In this document: positions 1 to 7,200 of the stretch, one piece after another
Layout: each line of letters begins with the position of its first letter
How positions within the stretch are numbered: position 1 is the first letter of the stretch
NCBI GenBank assembly: GCA_009785015.1
Contig: WQXD01000084.1
Coordinates: 1 to 12,034 of the forward strand
Direction of reading: 5' to 3'
Origin: Oscillospiraceae bacterium
GTDB lineage: Bacteria; Bacillota_A; Clostridia; Oscillospirales; WRJC01
DNA length: 12,034 bases
The notes under the pieces: model-generated
Databases searched by the model: none
Told to the model about the DNA's origin: nothing
What the model saw: only the letters and a program-made list of their open reading frames with translations
Position numbers and translations under genes: made by a program

Positions 1-2
1 AA

Positions 3-743
3 GACAATATTGATTTTGCCAAGTCCTACAAAACATATCTCGATTTTTGGACCGGCATCGAATCTGCGGAAAGCCTGAAAGCGCATTTGGAAAAGTGCGG
101 CTATTATTGGTCGGTTCCGGTGGCAACCGGGAACGCATATTATATCGTCAATATAGAAAAAGGATTGCCGTTGTCAGATGAAAGCGTGCCGTATTTGAGT
201 GAATACGATATAAAAACCATAAAAGAAAATGAAGGAAAATGGATTATAGGGAGCATTGGATATTTTTTCGATGAATTAACGCCGTATGAATATTTACAAA
301 AATACAGCGATGACAGCGGACTGGATATAGTTCGTAAAAACAATATGTATCTTGTCGGCGCGGGCCCGACAAATATAAACGGCGCATTGATATTGACCGG
401 CGAGAACCAAGGGTATGTAAAAGTAATCGCAGCACGAGAGGATTTCGATAAAAAAATGATCGACCCGATTTTTGACAATCTCATCGATGTGGATTTTTTC
501 GTGGATATTGCCATTGAAAATTCAAGAATTCATAGAGCTGATGAAAATGGCGTATTGCCATCAAGCGCCGGAATAAATCTTGACGATTATAAAAATATGT
601 TGACATCCGGCGATTATTTTTACAAAGAATTTTCCGGTTCTGTTGGATTTATTGTTTTGATTTCTTCTTTATCATTTTTATGTTTAGTGACAGTATGCAT
701 TATCATACAAAAAAGCACAAAAAAAGTTAAACAGGCAAATTAA
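3..743 (+). CDS. Hypothetical membrane-anchored protein (3' part, cut by window edge)
   Basis: The reading frame is open from the first full codon at base 3 to the TAA at 741-743, so the true start lies upstream; the TTG at 87 is only an internal leucine codon. The 246 visible residues are a mixed, Asp/Tyr/Ile-rich, apparently extracytoplasmic region. They end in one strong hydrophobic segment (roughly the 23 residues starting GFIVLISSLSF, bases about 645-710) and a short basic tail (KSTKKVKQAN). This is the pattern of a type I membrane protein with the bulk outside and a positive cytoplasmic tail. I recognise no enzymatic motif or family. The coding sequence is visibly AT-richer than the oxidoreductase gene that follows it, which may mean a different origin or relaxed composition. 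The 59 bases to the next gene hold no convincing terminator or promoter. Being a real gene is likely; the function is unknown. Confidence 0.72.
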   Translation, partial: DNIDFAKSYKTYLDFWTGIESAESLKAHLEKCGYYWSVPVATGNAYYIVNIEKGLPLSDESVPYLSEYDIKTIKENEGKWIIGSIGYFFDELTPYEYLQKYSDDSGLDIVRKNNMYLVGAGPTNINGALILTGENQGYVKVIAAREDFDKKMIDPIFDNLIDVDFFVDIAIENSRIHRADENGVLPSSAGINLDDYKNMLTSGDYFYKEFSGSVGFIVLISSLSFLCLVTVCIIIQKSTKKVKQAN

Positions 744-802
744 AAACTATTACTCAGCCTTGACTAAACCGCACCGTATGAGAGGAAAGGTTATATGGTT
801 AT

Positions 803-2047
803 ATGAATGATCACAAATGGCATTACAAAACAATCCGGGAGCTAAAACAGGAATTGGACGGCTTGGGCCTGTATCTGCCTTTTTCCGAGGATTTGTCCGC
901 GCTTTCAAAACCGCTTGAAATCGGGGGCAGGACAATACCGAACCGCATCGTATATCAGCCCATGGAGGGCGCCGACAGCCATACCGACGGCAGCCCGGGC
1001 GAGGGGACCGTAGAACGGTACAAAAATTTTGCCCGGGGCGGCCCGGGCATCATCTGGGTCGAAGCGGTGCCGGTTTTGCCGGAGGCCCGGGGCAATCCCC
1101 GCCAGCTCTATCTCCACGAAGAAAACCTGCCGCATTTCACCAAATTTGTGGATGATATGCGGACCGAATGTTTCAGGGAAAACAACCGTGAAGTCTTTAT
1201 TGTCATACAATTCACCCACAGCGGGCGCTATTCGCGCCCCCAAGGGACGCCTGCGCCCGTCATCGCCTTCCACAATCCGCAGATCGAAGAAACCCATCCC
1301 GCGCCGGACAACGCCGTTATAAGCGACGAAGGACTGAAACGCTACGAGGAAGCCATGGGGAAATCCGCCGCCCTGGCCCAAAAGGCGGGGTTCGACGGTG
1401 CCGAAGTCAAGTGCTGCCACGGCTATCTCGCCTCGGAATTTTTGAGCGCGCGCGAACGCTTTGGTCTGTACGGGGGCTGTTTTGAAAACCGGGCGCGTCT
1501 TTTTTTGAACTGCATAGAAAGCGCCCGCGCAAATACGACAAGCGCTTTTACGATCACCTCGCGGCTGAATATATACGACGGCCTTCCGCACCCCTGGGGA
1601 TTCGGGGCCTCGGAGGACGGATTGCCGGATTTGGAAGAGCCGCTGCGCTTGATCGAAATATTGAATAAGGGCAAAATGAAACTTTTGAACCTCACCATGG
1701 GGATCTCCTGCCGCTTTCATTTGATAGCTCCGAGGGACAACGCGCCGGAACACCCCCTTGCGGCAGTCTCCCGGATGCAGGCTTTGGCAAAAAAAATAAA
1801 AGACGCCAATAAAGATATGGCAATCGTCACTTCAATGTACAGTTATCTGCGGCAGTTTTCGCCCATGTGCGCCGCCGGCTCGATTGCCGAAGGGATTTCG
1901 GACATGGCGGGGTACGGGCGGCTGACATTTGCTTATCCGGACGCCGCAAGGGATATTCTCTCCGGCAAATTCGATGAAAACAAAATATGCCTGTGCTGCC
2001 CCCAATGCGGGTATCCCTGCCGGATCAGGGGCAGGGAAAAGCCCTGA
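803..2047 (+). CDS. NADH:flavin oxidoreductase, old yellow enzyme family (single-domain)
   Basis: This is a 414-residue FMN-dependent TIM-barrel oxidoreductase of the old yellow enzyme/2,4-dienoyl-CoA reductase superfamily, presumably cytoplasmic, reducing an activated alkene or similar substrate with NAD(P)H. Visible motifs in order are NRIVYQPMEG (47-56), IQFTHSGR (135-142), AGFDGAEVKCCHGYLASEFL (195-214), YGGCFENRAR (223-232) and a phosphate-binding-type AGYGRLTFAYPD (369-380). The usual His-x-x-His/Asn substrate-binding pair appears as Lys203-Cys-Cys-His206, which I associate with a divergent OYE subfamily. The C-terminus carries C396, C398, C399, C402 and C406. The C-x2-C-x2-C spacing recalls the 4Fe-4S ligands of the two-domain enzymes, but the protein stops at 414 and lacks their FAD/NAD domain. 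The start is ATG 803, with AAGG at 787-790 and a 12-base spacer. The class is secure; the substrate is unknown. It runs convergently into the MBL-fold gene, 4 bases away. Confidence 0.92.
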   Translation: MNDHKWHYKTIRELKQELDGLGLYLPFSEDLSALSKPLEIGGRTIPNRIVYQPMEGADSHTDGSPGEGTVERYKNFARGGPGIIWVEAVPVLPEARGNPRQLYLHEENLPHFTKFVDDMRTECFRENNREVFIVIQFTHSGRYSRPQGTPAPVIAFHNPQIEETHPAPDNAVISDEGLKRYEEAMGKSAALAQKAGFDGAEVKCCHGYLASEFLSARERFGLYGGCFENRARLFLNCIESARANTTSAFTITSRLNIYDGLPHPWGFGASEDGLPDLEEPLRLIEILNKGKMKLLNLTMGISCRFHLIAPRDNAPEHPLAAVSRMQALAKKIKDANKDMAIVTSMYSYLRQFSPMCAAGSIAEGISDMAGYGRLTFAYPDAARDILSGKFDENKICLCCPQCGYPCRIRGREKP

Positions 2048-2048
2048 T
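2015..2048. repeat. Overlapping inverted repeats at convergent gene ends
   Basis: Two alternative perfect 7-bp stems overlap at the end of the oxidoreductase gene. CCCTGCC (2015-2021) pairs with GGCAGGG (2030-2036) across 8 bases, and ATCAGGG (2024-2030) pairs with CCCTGAT (2042-2048) across 11 bases. The second stem includes the oxidoreductase stop codon. They are mutually exclusive and lie where the two convergent transcripts must end, but no T-tract follows on either strand, so they do not qualify as a classical intrinsic terminator. They could slow or end transcription, or be incidental within coding sequence. Confidence 0.35.
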
Positions 2049-2051
2049 AAA

Positions 2052-2744
2052 TCAATCGATCTGCACGATCATATCGTCAAAAGCGGGGACGACGCCGTGC
2101 GGCGCCAAACGCTCGCATAGCTGCCCGTGGGTGCCGTGCAGGGTTTTTGCCATATGCGAAACCATGAATTTTTTGCAGTGATCCCGCAGGCTCGCCGCCA
2201 TTTCCAGCACCATATGTATGTTGTTGTGCTCAAATACGCGGTAATCCCCGTATGTGTCCCCGATTGTGCAGTCGAATATGAGCACGTCGGGCCTAAATGA
2301 ACAAATGGCGCGGTATGTTTCATAAAAAAACCAACACCCGTCGCACGCGTAAAACAACCGTTTGCCCGCGGCGTTTTCGACTGCGATGTGATTTGCGCCT
2401 TCGCATGTCCCGTGATTTGCCGTGTGGGCGGTGATCGTATGGCTTCCGGCCCTTGTTGGCGCGCCCCGCTCCAAAGCGCAGTACACCGCGCCGTTTTCGC
2501 GCAGTTTTCCGACGGTTTCGCCGTCGTAATGATCCGGGTGCGAGTGGGTGTTTACAATATAACGCACGCCCTGCGTCAGGTTCTGATAGCCGAAAGTTTC
2601 GGCGAACTCAAATACGCACGGCCCGGGGTCGATCAGCAGTATATCGTCGACAAGAAGCGACGAAAAACGCCGACAGTCGATATCGCGCGTTTTCGGCGCG
2701 TCCCACCAGTCGGCGGCTCCCGTTCCCAAAAAATGCAGTTTCAT
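2052..2744 (-). CDS. MBL-fold metallohydrolase (PhnP/RNase Z-like branch)
   Basis: This 230-residue single-domain metallo-beta-lactamase-fold hydrolase is probably cytoplasmic, since no signal peptide is seen. It opens with MKLHFLGTGAA, followed by CRRFSSLLVDD (24-34) and LLIDPGP (36-42), a layout recalling phosphoribosyl cyclic phosphodiesterase (PhnP) and RNase Z relatives. The metal-binding motif THSHPDH (66-72) gives H67, H69, D71 and H72. Further likely ligands are H111 (TANHGT), the bridging D135 (YACDG) and H197 (VSHMAK). All catalytic elements therefore appear intact and the length is normal for a stand-alone domain. The ATG overlaps the stop of the upstream nitrilase-family gene by 4 bases (ATGA, 2741-2744), with AGAGG at 2757-2761 as a plausible ribosome-binding site, so translation is probably coupled. 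A phosphodiester or cyclic phosphate substrate is a family-based guess; a lactonase or other esterase is possible. Confidence 0.92.
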   Translation of the reverse strand: MKLHFLGTGAADWWDAPKTRDIDCRRFSSLLVDDILLIDPGPCVFEFAETFGYQNLTQGVRYIVNTHSHPDHYDGETVGKLRENGAVYCALERGAPTRAGSHTITAHTANHGTCEGANHIAVENAAGKRLFYACDGCWFFYETYRAICSFRPDVLIFDCTIGDTYGDYRVFEHNNIHMVLEMAASLRDHCKKFMVSHMAKTLHGTHGQLCERLAPHGVVPAFDDMIVQID

Positions 2745-3640
2745 AAAAAATTGAAACCTCTGATTTTATCGATTTCGTTTTGGCTGCGGTTTTTGTACGC
2801 CGTCAGCTCCTCCATGTTGTACTTTGCCGCGGCCTCCCGCGCGCTGATACCGGGAGCTGCTGCCCGCAATGTAAACCACGATTCGCGCTGAAGCCATACA
2901 TCGGACTCTATTTTCCCCGCATAGTCTTCCAGAAGTTTCGCCCTCTTGTCCCAGTTGTAATTTTCATGGAATATACAGCGGTCCAAATCGAGCGTCACCC
3001 TGCTTATATTCACCCCGCCGGGGGTTTTTTGATAATATATCTCTTCGCCCGTTATGTCGTATACGATGCAGTCAGAGCAGAGAGTCGATGTTACGATGAT
3101 ATAGTTGTAGTTGATGGCGTGGGCCTGGAGGCTCATGCCGGCGCTGTAGGCGCTCGACCACAGAACGATTTCCGCGCCGTTACGGGAGAGTCTGCCAAAG
3201 ACGTCGGGGAAATTGGCGTCGAAGCAGATAGCCATTCCCACTTTGCCGAAATCCGTTTCGAATACCGGCGCCTCCCGGCCCGTGGCGCAGGCGGGTTCGA
3301 GCTCGAATTCGCTCCAAAACGGGTAGACTTTATGGTACACGCCGCATATCTCGCCCTTTCGCCCGATGAGCACGGACGAATTAAGCCTGTCTTCCTCTTC
3401 GTTTTTTGTATAAATGGGAAAAACGATATACACCCCGTGGCGGGCGGCGATTTCCGAAATATGCCCGACCTGGCTCCCGTCGAGCGTTTCGATTAAATCG
3501 TTGCCCGTGCACGCCTCCGGCAGCAAAATCAAATCGACGCCTTTTTTTGCTTCGTCGTCCACAATACCGATAAATTCGCCAAGCGGCCGCTGGCTGAACC
3601 CTATGCTTGTTATCCGCGCTTTGCGCCCTGTTTCGCTCAT
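2741..3640 (-). CDS. Carbon-nitrogen hydrolase (nitrilase superfamily amidohydrolase)
   Basis: This 299-residue enzyme belongs to the nitrilase/amidase superfamily, which hydrolyses amide or carbamoyl C-N bonds through a Glu-Lys-Cys triad. The triad is visible as E42 in ILLPEACTG, K104 in VYHKVYPF and C139 in AICFDANFPDVF. These are the family's standard contexts and spacing, with a second conserved patch around GAEIVLWSSAY (155-165). No signal peptide or membrane segment is seen, so it is probably cytoplasmic. About 50 residues past the core form a charged C-terminal extension (from about residue 250, ending KIRGFNFL). Substrates in this superfamily (carbamoylputrescine, ureidopropionate, omega-amides, nitriles) cannot be separated by eye. 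It starts 6 bases after the stop of the NPKTG-protein gene, with an AGG at 3651-3653 ten bases ahead of ATG. It overlaps the MBL-fold gene by 4 bases, so the three genes very likely form one transcript. Confidence 0.93.
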   Translation of the reverse strand: MSETGRKARITSIGFSQRPLGEFIGIVDDEAKKGVDLILLPEACTGNDLIETLDGSQVGHISEIAARHGVYIVFPIYTKNEEEDRLNSSVLIGRKGEICGVYHKVYPFWSEFELEPACATGREAPVFETDFGKVGMAICFDANFPDVFGRLSRNGAEIVLWSSAYSAGMSLQAHAINYNYIIVTSTLCSDCIVYDITGEEIYYQKTPGGVNISRVTLDLDRCIFHENYNWDKRAKLLEDYAGKIESDVWLQRESWFTLRAAAPGISAREAAAKYNMEELTAYKNRSQNEIDKIRGFNFL

Positions 3641-3646
3641 AATTTT

Positions 3647-4120
3647 TTATCCTGCCCTTTTAGAGCTTTTGGCGAAATACGAGCCTGTCGCCGAAACTGC
3701 AAGGGACACAGCCGACAAAATCACAAACAGCATCGTACCGTCGCCGGTTTTCGGGTTGAATTTCGCGTTTTGCTGCTCGCGGGGCGCTTCAGCCAAGACT
3801 TCCGCCGGCCCGTCGTCTGCAAATACATCGTCTGCCAGCCCGTCTTCTGCCAATTCGTCATCCGCCGCTTCACTTTCGCCTTCTGTCAACTCATCGTCTG
3901 CCGCTTCCTCGGCAGGCTCGTCGCCGGCGATTGTGTCCTGTGCAAAAGGCGGCGGCACGGGTTTGCTTTCCGGGATGAATGAGTTTGCAGATGATCCGTT
4001 GTCTGTTACCATTCCGCCGGCGAGGGGGCTGTCCTCCATTATCGTGCCAAAAACCGTTCCGAACGCGAACACAAGCGACAATATCAGAACAAACGAAATA
4101 AATTTAAACATTTTTACCAT
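3647..4120 (-). CDS. Small acidic secreted protein with NPKTG sortase-type sorting signal
   Basis: This predicted 157-residue surface protein starts with a signal peptide: basic MVKMFK, then a hydrophobic stretch to about residue 25. A short linker follows, then a low-complexity Glu/Asp/Ala region (about 66-112) with near-repeats EAADDELTEGES and EAADDELAEDG. The end is a complete cell-wall sorting signal: NPKTGD (122-127), a hydrophobic span (about 129-150) and the basic tail KSSKRAG. NPKTG is the motif used by Bacillus anthracis IsdC for sortase B anchoring, so covalent attachment to peptidoglycan is plausible; simple membrane retention is the alternative. I placed the start at the ATG at 4118-4120 because AAAGGAGA (about 4132-4139) precedes it with a 12-base spacer. 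The in-frame ATG at 4177 lies about at the predicted transcription start and has no leader. No functional domain is recognised. It is first in the unit with the nitrilase-family and MBL-fold genes. Confidence 0.8.
   Translation of the reverse strand: MVKMFKFISFVLILSLVFAFGTVFGTIMEDSPLAGGMVTDNGSSANSFIPESKPVPPPFAQDTIAGDEPAEEAADDELTEGESEAADDELAEDGLADDVFADDGPAEVLAEAPREQQNAKFNPKTGDGTMLFVILSAVSLAVSATGSYFAKSSKRAG
3743..3757 (-). other. NPKTG cell-wall sorting pentapeptide
   Basis: These 15 bases encode Asn-Pro-Lys-Thr-Gly. The motif is followed by Asp, a roughly 22-residue hydrophobic span and a terminal KSSKRAG. The order of motif, membrane span and positive tail is what defines a sortase sorting signal. 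No sortase gene lies in this window, so the partner enzyme must be encoded elsewhere if anchoring occurs. Confidence 0.7.
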
Positions 4121-4131
4121 AAAATCACAAC

Positions 4132-4139
4132 TCTCCTTT
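4132..4139 (-). promoter_or_regulatory. Ribosome-binding site deciding the start of the NPKTG protein
   Basis: AAAGGAGA on the minus strand is the strongest Shine-Dalgarno-like match between the promoter and the signal-peptide codons. It lies inside the longer open frame that begins at 4177, and therefore argues for the ATG at 4120 as the real start. Confidence 0.7.
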
Positions 4140-4185
4140 GTAATATTTTTATTTTCAATTATGACGCGCAGCCTCATTTGATTGT

Positions 4186-4214
4186 ATTATAGCGCAAATC
4201 GATCGAAATGTCAA
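4186..4214 (-). promoter_or_regulatory. Perfect consensus sigma-A promoter for the three-gene unit
   Basis: On the minus strand a TTGACA -35 box (4209-4214) is separated by exactly 17 bases from a TATAAT -10 box (4186-4191). Both hexamers and the spacer match the housekeeping sigma factor consensus perfectly. The predicted transcription start is near 4179, giving a leader of roughly 60 bases before the ATG at 4120. The spacer contains an 8-bp palindrome, TCGATCGA (4199-4206), which might be an operator, though one so short can occur by chance. The promoter lies in the gap directly after rpoC, so the downstream genes have their own strong expression signal. Confidence 0.85.
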
Positions 4215-4245
4215 CAGTTATCGGCAAAAAAACCAAAAACATTTG

Positions 4246-7200
4246 TCACACGTCGTCGGATGCGCCGTAATCCCCGAACATGCCGCTGCCCGATATTATC
4301 GTGCCGTTTTCCCCTATGCCGCCGTTTTCCGCCAAAAACCTGTCTGCGGTGTATTCGAGGTCCTCATCCGTTTCAGACAGGCTGCCCCCTTCGCCGAAAC
4401 CGTCGTCGTCGATGAAATCTTCATCGCCTTCACCGGGGTCCTCATCGTAAACCACTGTGGTCCCGAGCACTTTTGTCCCGGGTTTTATATGCGGGAGATT
4501 GACTTCCCCCGCGGTTTTTTTGCCGGATGCAATCCGTTCGAGCTCGCGCAGTTCCATGTTTTTCGCTTCCTCGCTGCCTGCTCCGGCCACGCGGATGTCC
4601 CGGTATGACTGCAGCCCGGTTCCCGCGGGGATCAGCTTGCCTATTATCACATTTTCCTTTAAGCCCAGCAGTTCATCCACTTTGCCTTTTATGGCGGCTT
4701 CCGTGAGCACTTTCGTGGTTTCCTGGAAAGAAGCGGCGGATAAGAATGATTCGGTGGAGAGGGAAGCTTTGGTTATACCCAGCAGCACCGGCGAAAAAGA
4801 GGCGAGCCGCAGGTCCTCCCCCGCGTCGATTTGTCTTTGGATCCTCTCATTTTCATCTTCGAATTCGATGCCGTCCACAAGCGAGCCGTACAGAAGCAGC
4901 GTGTCCCCCGCGTCTTCGACTCTGACTTTCCTGGTCATCTGACGGGCGATGACCTCGATATGCTTGTCGTTTATCTCGACTGACTGGCCCCTGTATACCC
5001 GCTGTATTTCCTTTATGATGTAGTCGTAAACTGCGTCAAGCCCTATTATTTTTGTTATGTCCGCGGGGGCCAGGTCTCCTTCTGTGAGCGGAGTGCCCTT
5101 TTCGATATATTCGCCCGTCTCGACCAAAACTTTTATGCCCACGGGCGAAGAATATATTTTTTCTTCCCCGGAAGCGGGATCGGTTATCGTTATGTGCCTG
5201 TTGCGCTTCACTTCGACGATGTTCACATAGCCCGCGATTTCGCCGAGTATGGCCGCTTTTTTGGGACGGCGCGCCTCAAACAGTTCTTCCACTCTGGGAA
5301 GGCCCTGCGTGATGTTGGCGCTGGAAATCCCCCCGGTATGGAAGGTGCGCATGGTGAGCTGGGTGCCCGGCTCTCCGATGGACTGCGCCGCTATGATACC
5401 CACCGATTCCCCGATGTTGACCGGTTTGCCGGTGGCCAAATCCGACCCGTAGCAGTGTACGCAGACCCCGCTGCGCGAGCGGCACCTCAAAATGGACCGC
5501 ACATAAACTTTTTTTATACCCGCCCCGATGATATCTTTGATGTGGGATTCGGATATCATGGTGTCATCTTCGGTCAGGATTTCGCCTGTTTCCGGGTGGA
5601 CGATGGAACCGATGGTATATCTGCCGATCAAACGGTCCTTAAAGGGCTCGAGTACTTCGTTTCCCTCTTTTATCTCCGAAACCCAAAGCCCCTCTTTGGT
5701 GCGGCAGTCCTCGGAATGGATGATGACTTCCTGGGAGACGTCCACGAGCCTGCGCGTGAGATAGCCCGAATCGGCCGTTCTGAGCGCGGTGTCCGAGAGA
5801 CTTTTTCTGGAACCTCTCGACGCGATGAAATACTCGAGTATGTTGAGCCCTTCCCGGAAATTCGATTTTATCGGCATTTCGATGGTCTGGCCGGTAGTGG
5901 AGAACATAAGCCCCCTCATCCCGGCGAGCTGCCTCATCTGGTTGACCGTGCCCCTCGCCCCCGAGTGCGACATCATATATATCGGATTATACCTGTCGAG
6001 ATAGGCCTGCAGCGCGGTGGTGACCGCTTTGGTGGTGTTTTCCCAGGTATCCAGCACGTTTTTGGAGCGCTCGTCCTCGGTGAGTTCGCCCATGGCGAAG
6101 AAGTTGTTGATTTCCTCGACTTTTTTTTCGGCGGCTTCCACCAAGGTATACTTTTCGGGCGGGATGGTCATGTCGGAGACGGCGATCGTTATCGCGCCCT
6201 TCGTGGAATATTTGAAACCCAGATTTTTTATCTGGTCGAGCACAAGGGCGGTTTGCGAAGTTCCGTGGTGTTTTATGCAGCGGTCTATTATTTCCTTGAG
6301 TTCTTTTGAAGTGGTCTCGAAATCGATTTCCAAATCGTGCTGTTTTTCCGTGTCCTCACGGTCCACATAGCCCAGATCCTGGGGAAGTATTTCATTGAAG
6401 ATAAACCTGCCGATGGTTCCCCCGACCAACTTTGAAACGGTCGCGCCGTTTATTATTGCGGTTCTGTTTATTTTTATCGGCGCGTGCAAACCGATGTATC
6501 CGTTTTCATACGCCATGACCGCTTCGTCGTAATCCCTGAAAATTTTGTCCTTGCCCGGCTCGTCCTCGCGTATCATGGTGAGGTAATACGCGCCCAGCAC
6601 CAAATCCTGCGAGGGGACGGTGACCGCGTGGCCGTCGACGGGTTTTAAGAGATTGTTCGCCGAAAGCATCAAAAATCTCGCTTCGGCCTGCGCTTCGGCC
6701 GAAAGCGGCACGTGGACCGGCATCTGGTCGCCGTCAAAATCCGCATTGAAAGCGGTGCACACCAAAGGGTGAAGCTTTATGGCTTTGCCCTCCACGAGCA
6801 CGGGTTCAAAAGCCTGGATGGAAAGCCTGTGCAGCGTGGGGGCGCGGTTCAGCAAAACCGGATGCTCGGCGATCACGCTTTCGAGCGCGTCCCAGACCAC
6901 CGCGTTCATCCTCTCGACTTTTTTCTTGGCGTCCTTTATGTTTGAGGCCATATGGGTCTCCAGCAGCCGTTTCATTACAAACGGCTTGAACAATTCGAGC
7001 GCCATCTCTTTGGGCAGCCCGCACTGGTATAATTTGAGATCCGGACCCACCACGATCACAGAGCGGCCGGAATAATCCACGCGTTTGCCCAGCAGATTCT
7101 GCCGGAAACGCCCCTGCTTGCCCCGGAGGAGCTCGGAGAGGGATTTCAGGGGTCGGTTGTTCGGCCCCGTCACGGGGCGGCCGCGCCTGCCGTTGTCGAT

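Noticed and set aside
760..796. TTGACT as a -35 box for the oxidoreductase gene
   Set aside because: No TATAAT-like hexamer lies 16-18 bases downstream; that position holds the purine-rich ribosome-binding site.
905..1753. Minus-strand open frame opposite the flavin oxidoreductase gene
   Set aside because: The plus-strand protein has clear family motifs throughout; the antisense product has none.
2780..3496. Plus-strand open frame opposite the nitrilase-family gene
   Set aside because: The minus-strand gene has an intact catalytic triad; the antisense frame shows no recognisable protein.
4121..4177. Upstream ATG (4177) as start of the NPKTG protein
   Set aside because: It coincides with the predicted transcription start, has no ribosome-binding site, and would put 19 charged residues before the signal peptide.
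3414..4181. Ser/Ala-rich plus-strand open frame opposite the NPKTG protein
   Set aside because: The Ser/Ala repeats are just the reverse reading of the Asp/Glu/Ala repeat codons, while the minus strand has promoter, ribosome-binding site, signal peptide and sorting signal.
4215..4245. T-rich runs after rpoC as an intrinsic terminator
   Set aside because: No stable GC-rich stem precedes the T runs on the minus strand.
5194..6309. Long plus-strand open frame antisense to rpoC
   Set aside because: It lies wholly inside the securely identified rpoC, has low-complexity Arg/Gly/His-rich content and no family motif; it is a by-product of rpoC codon usage.
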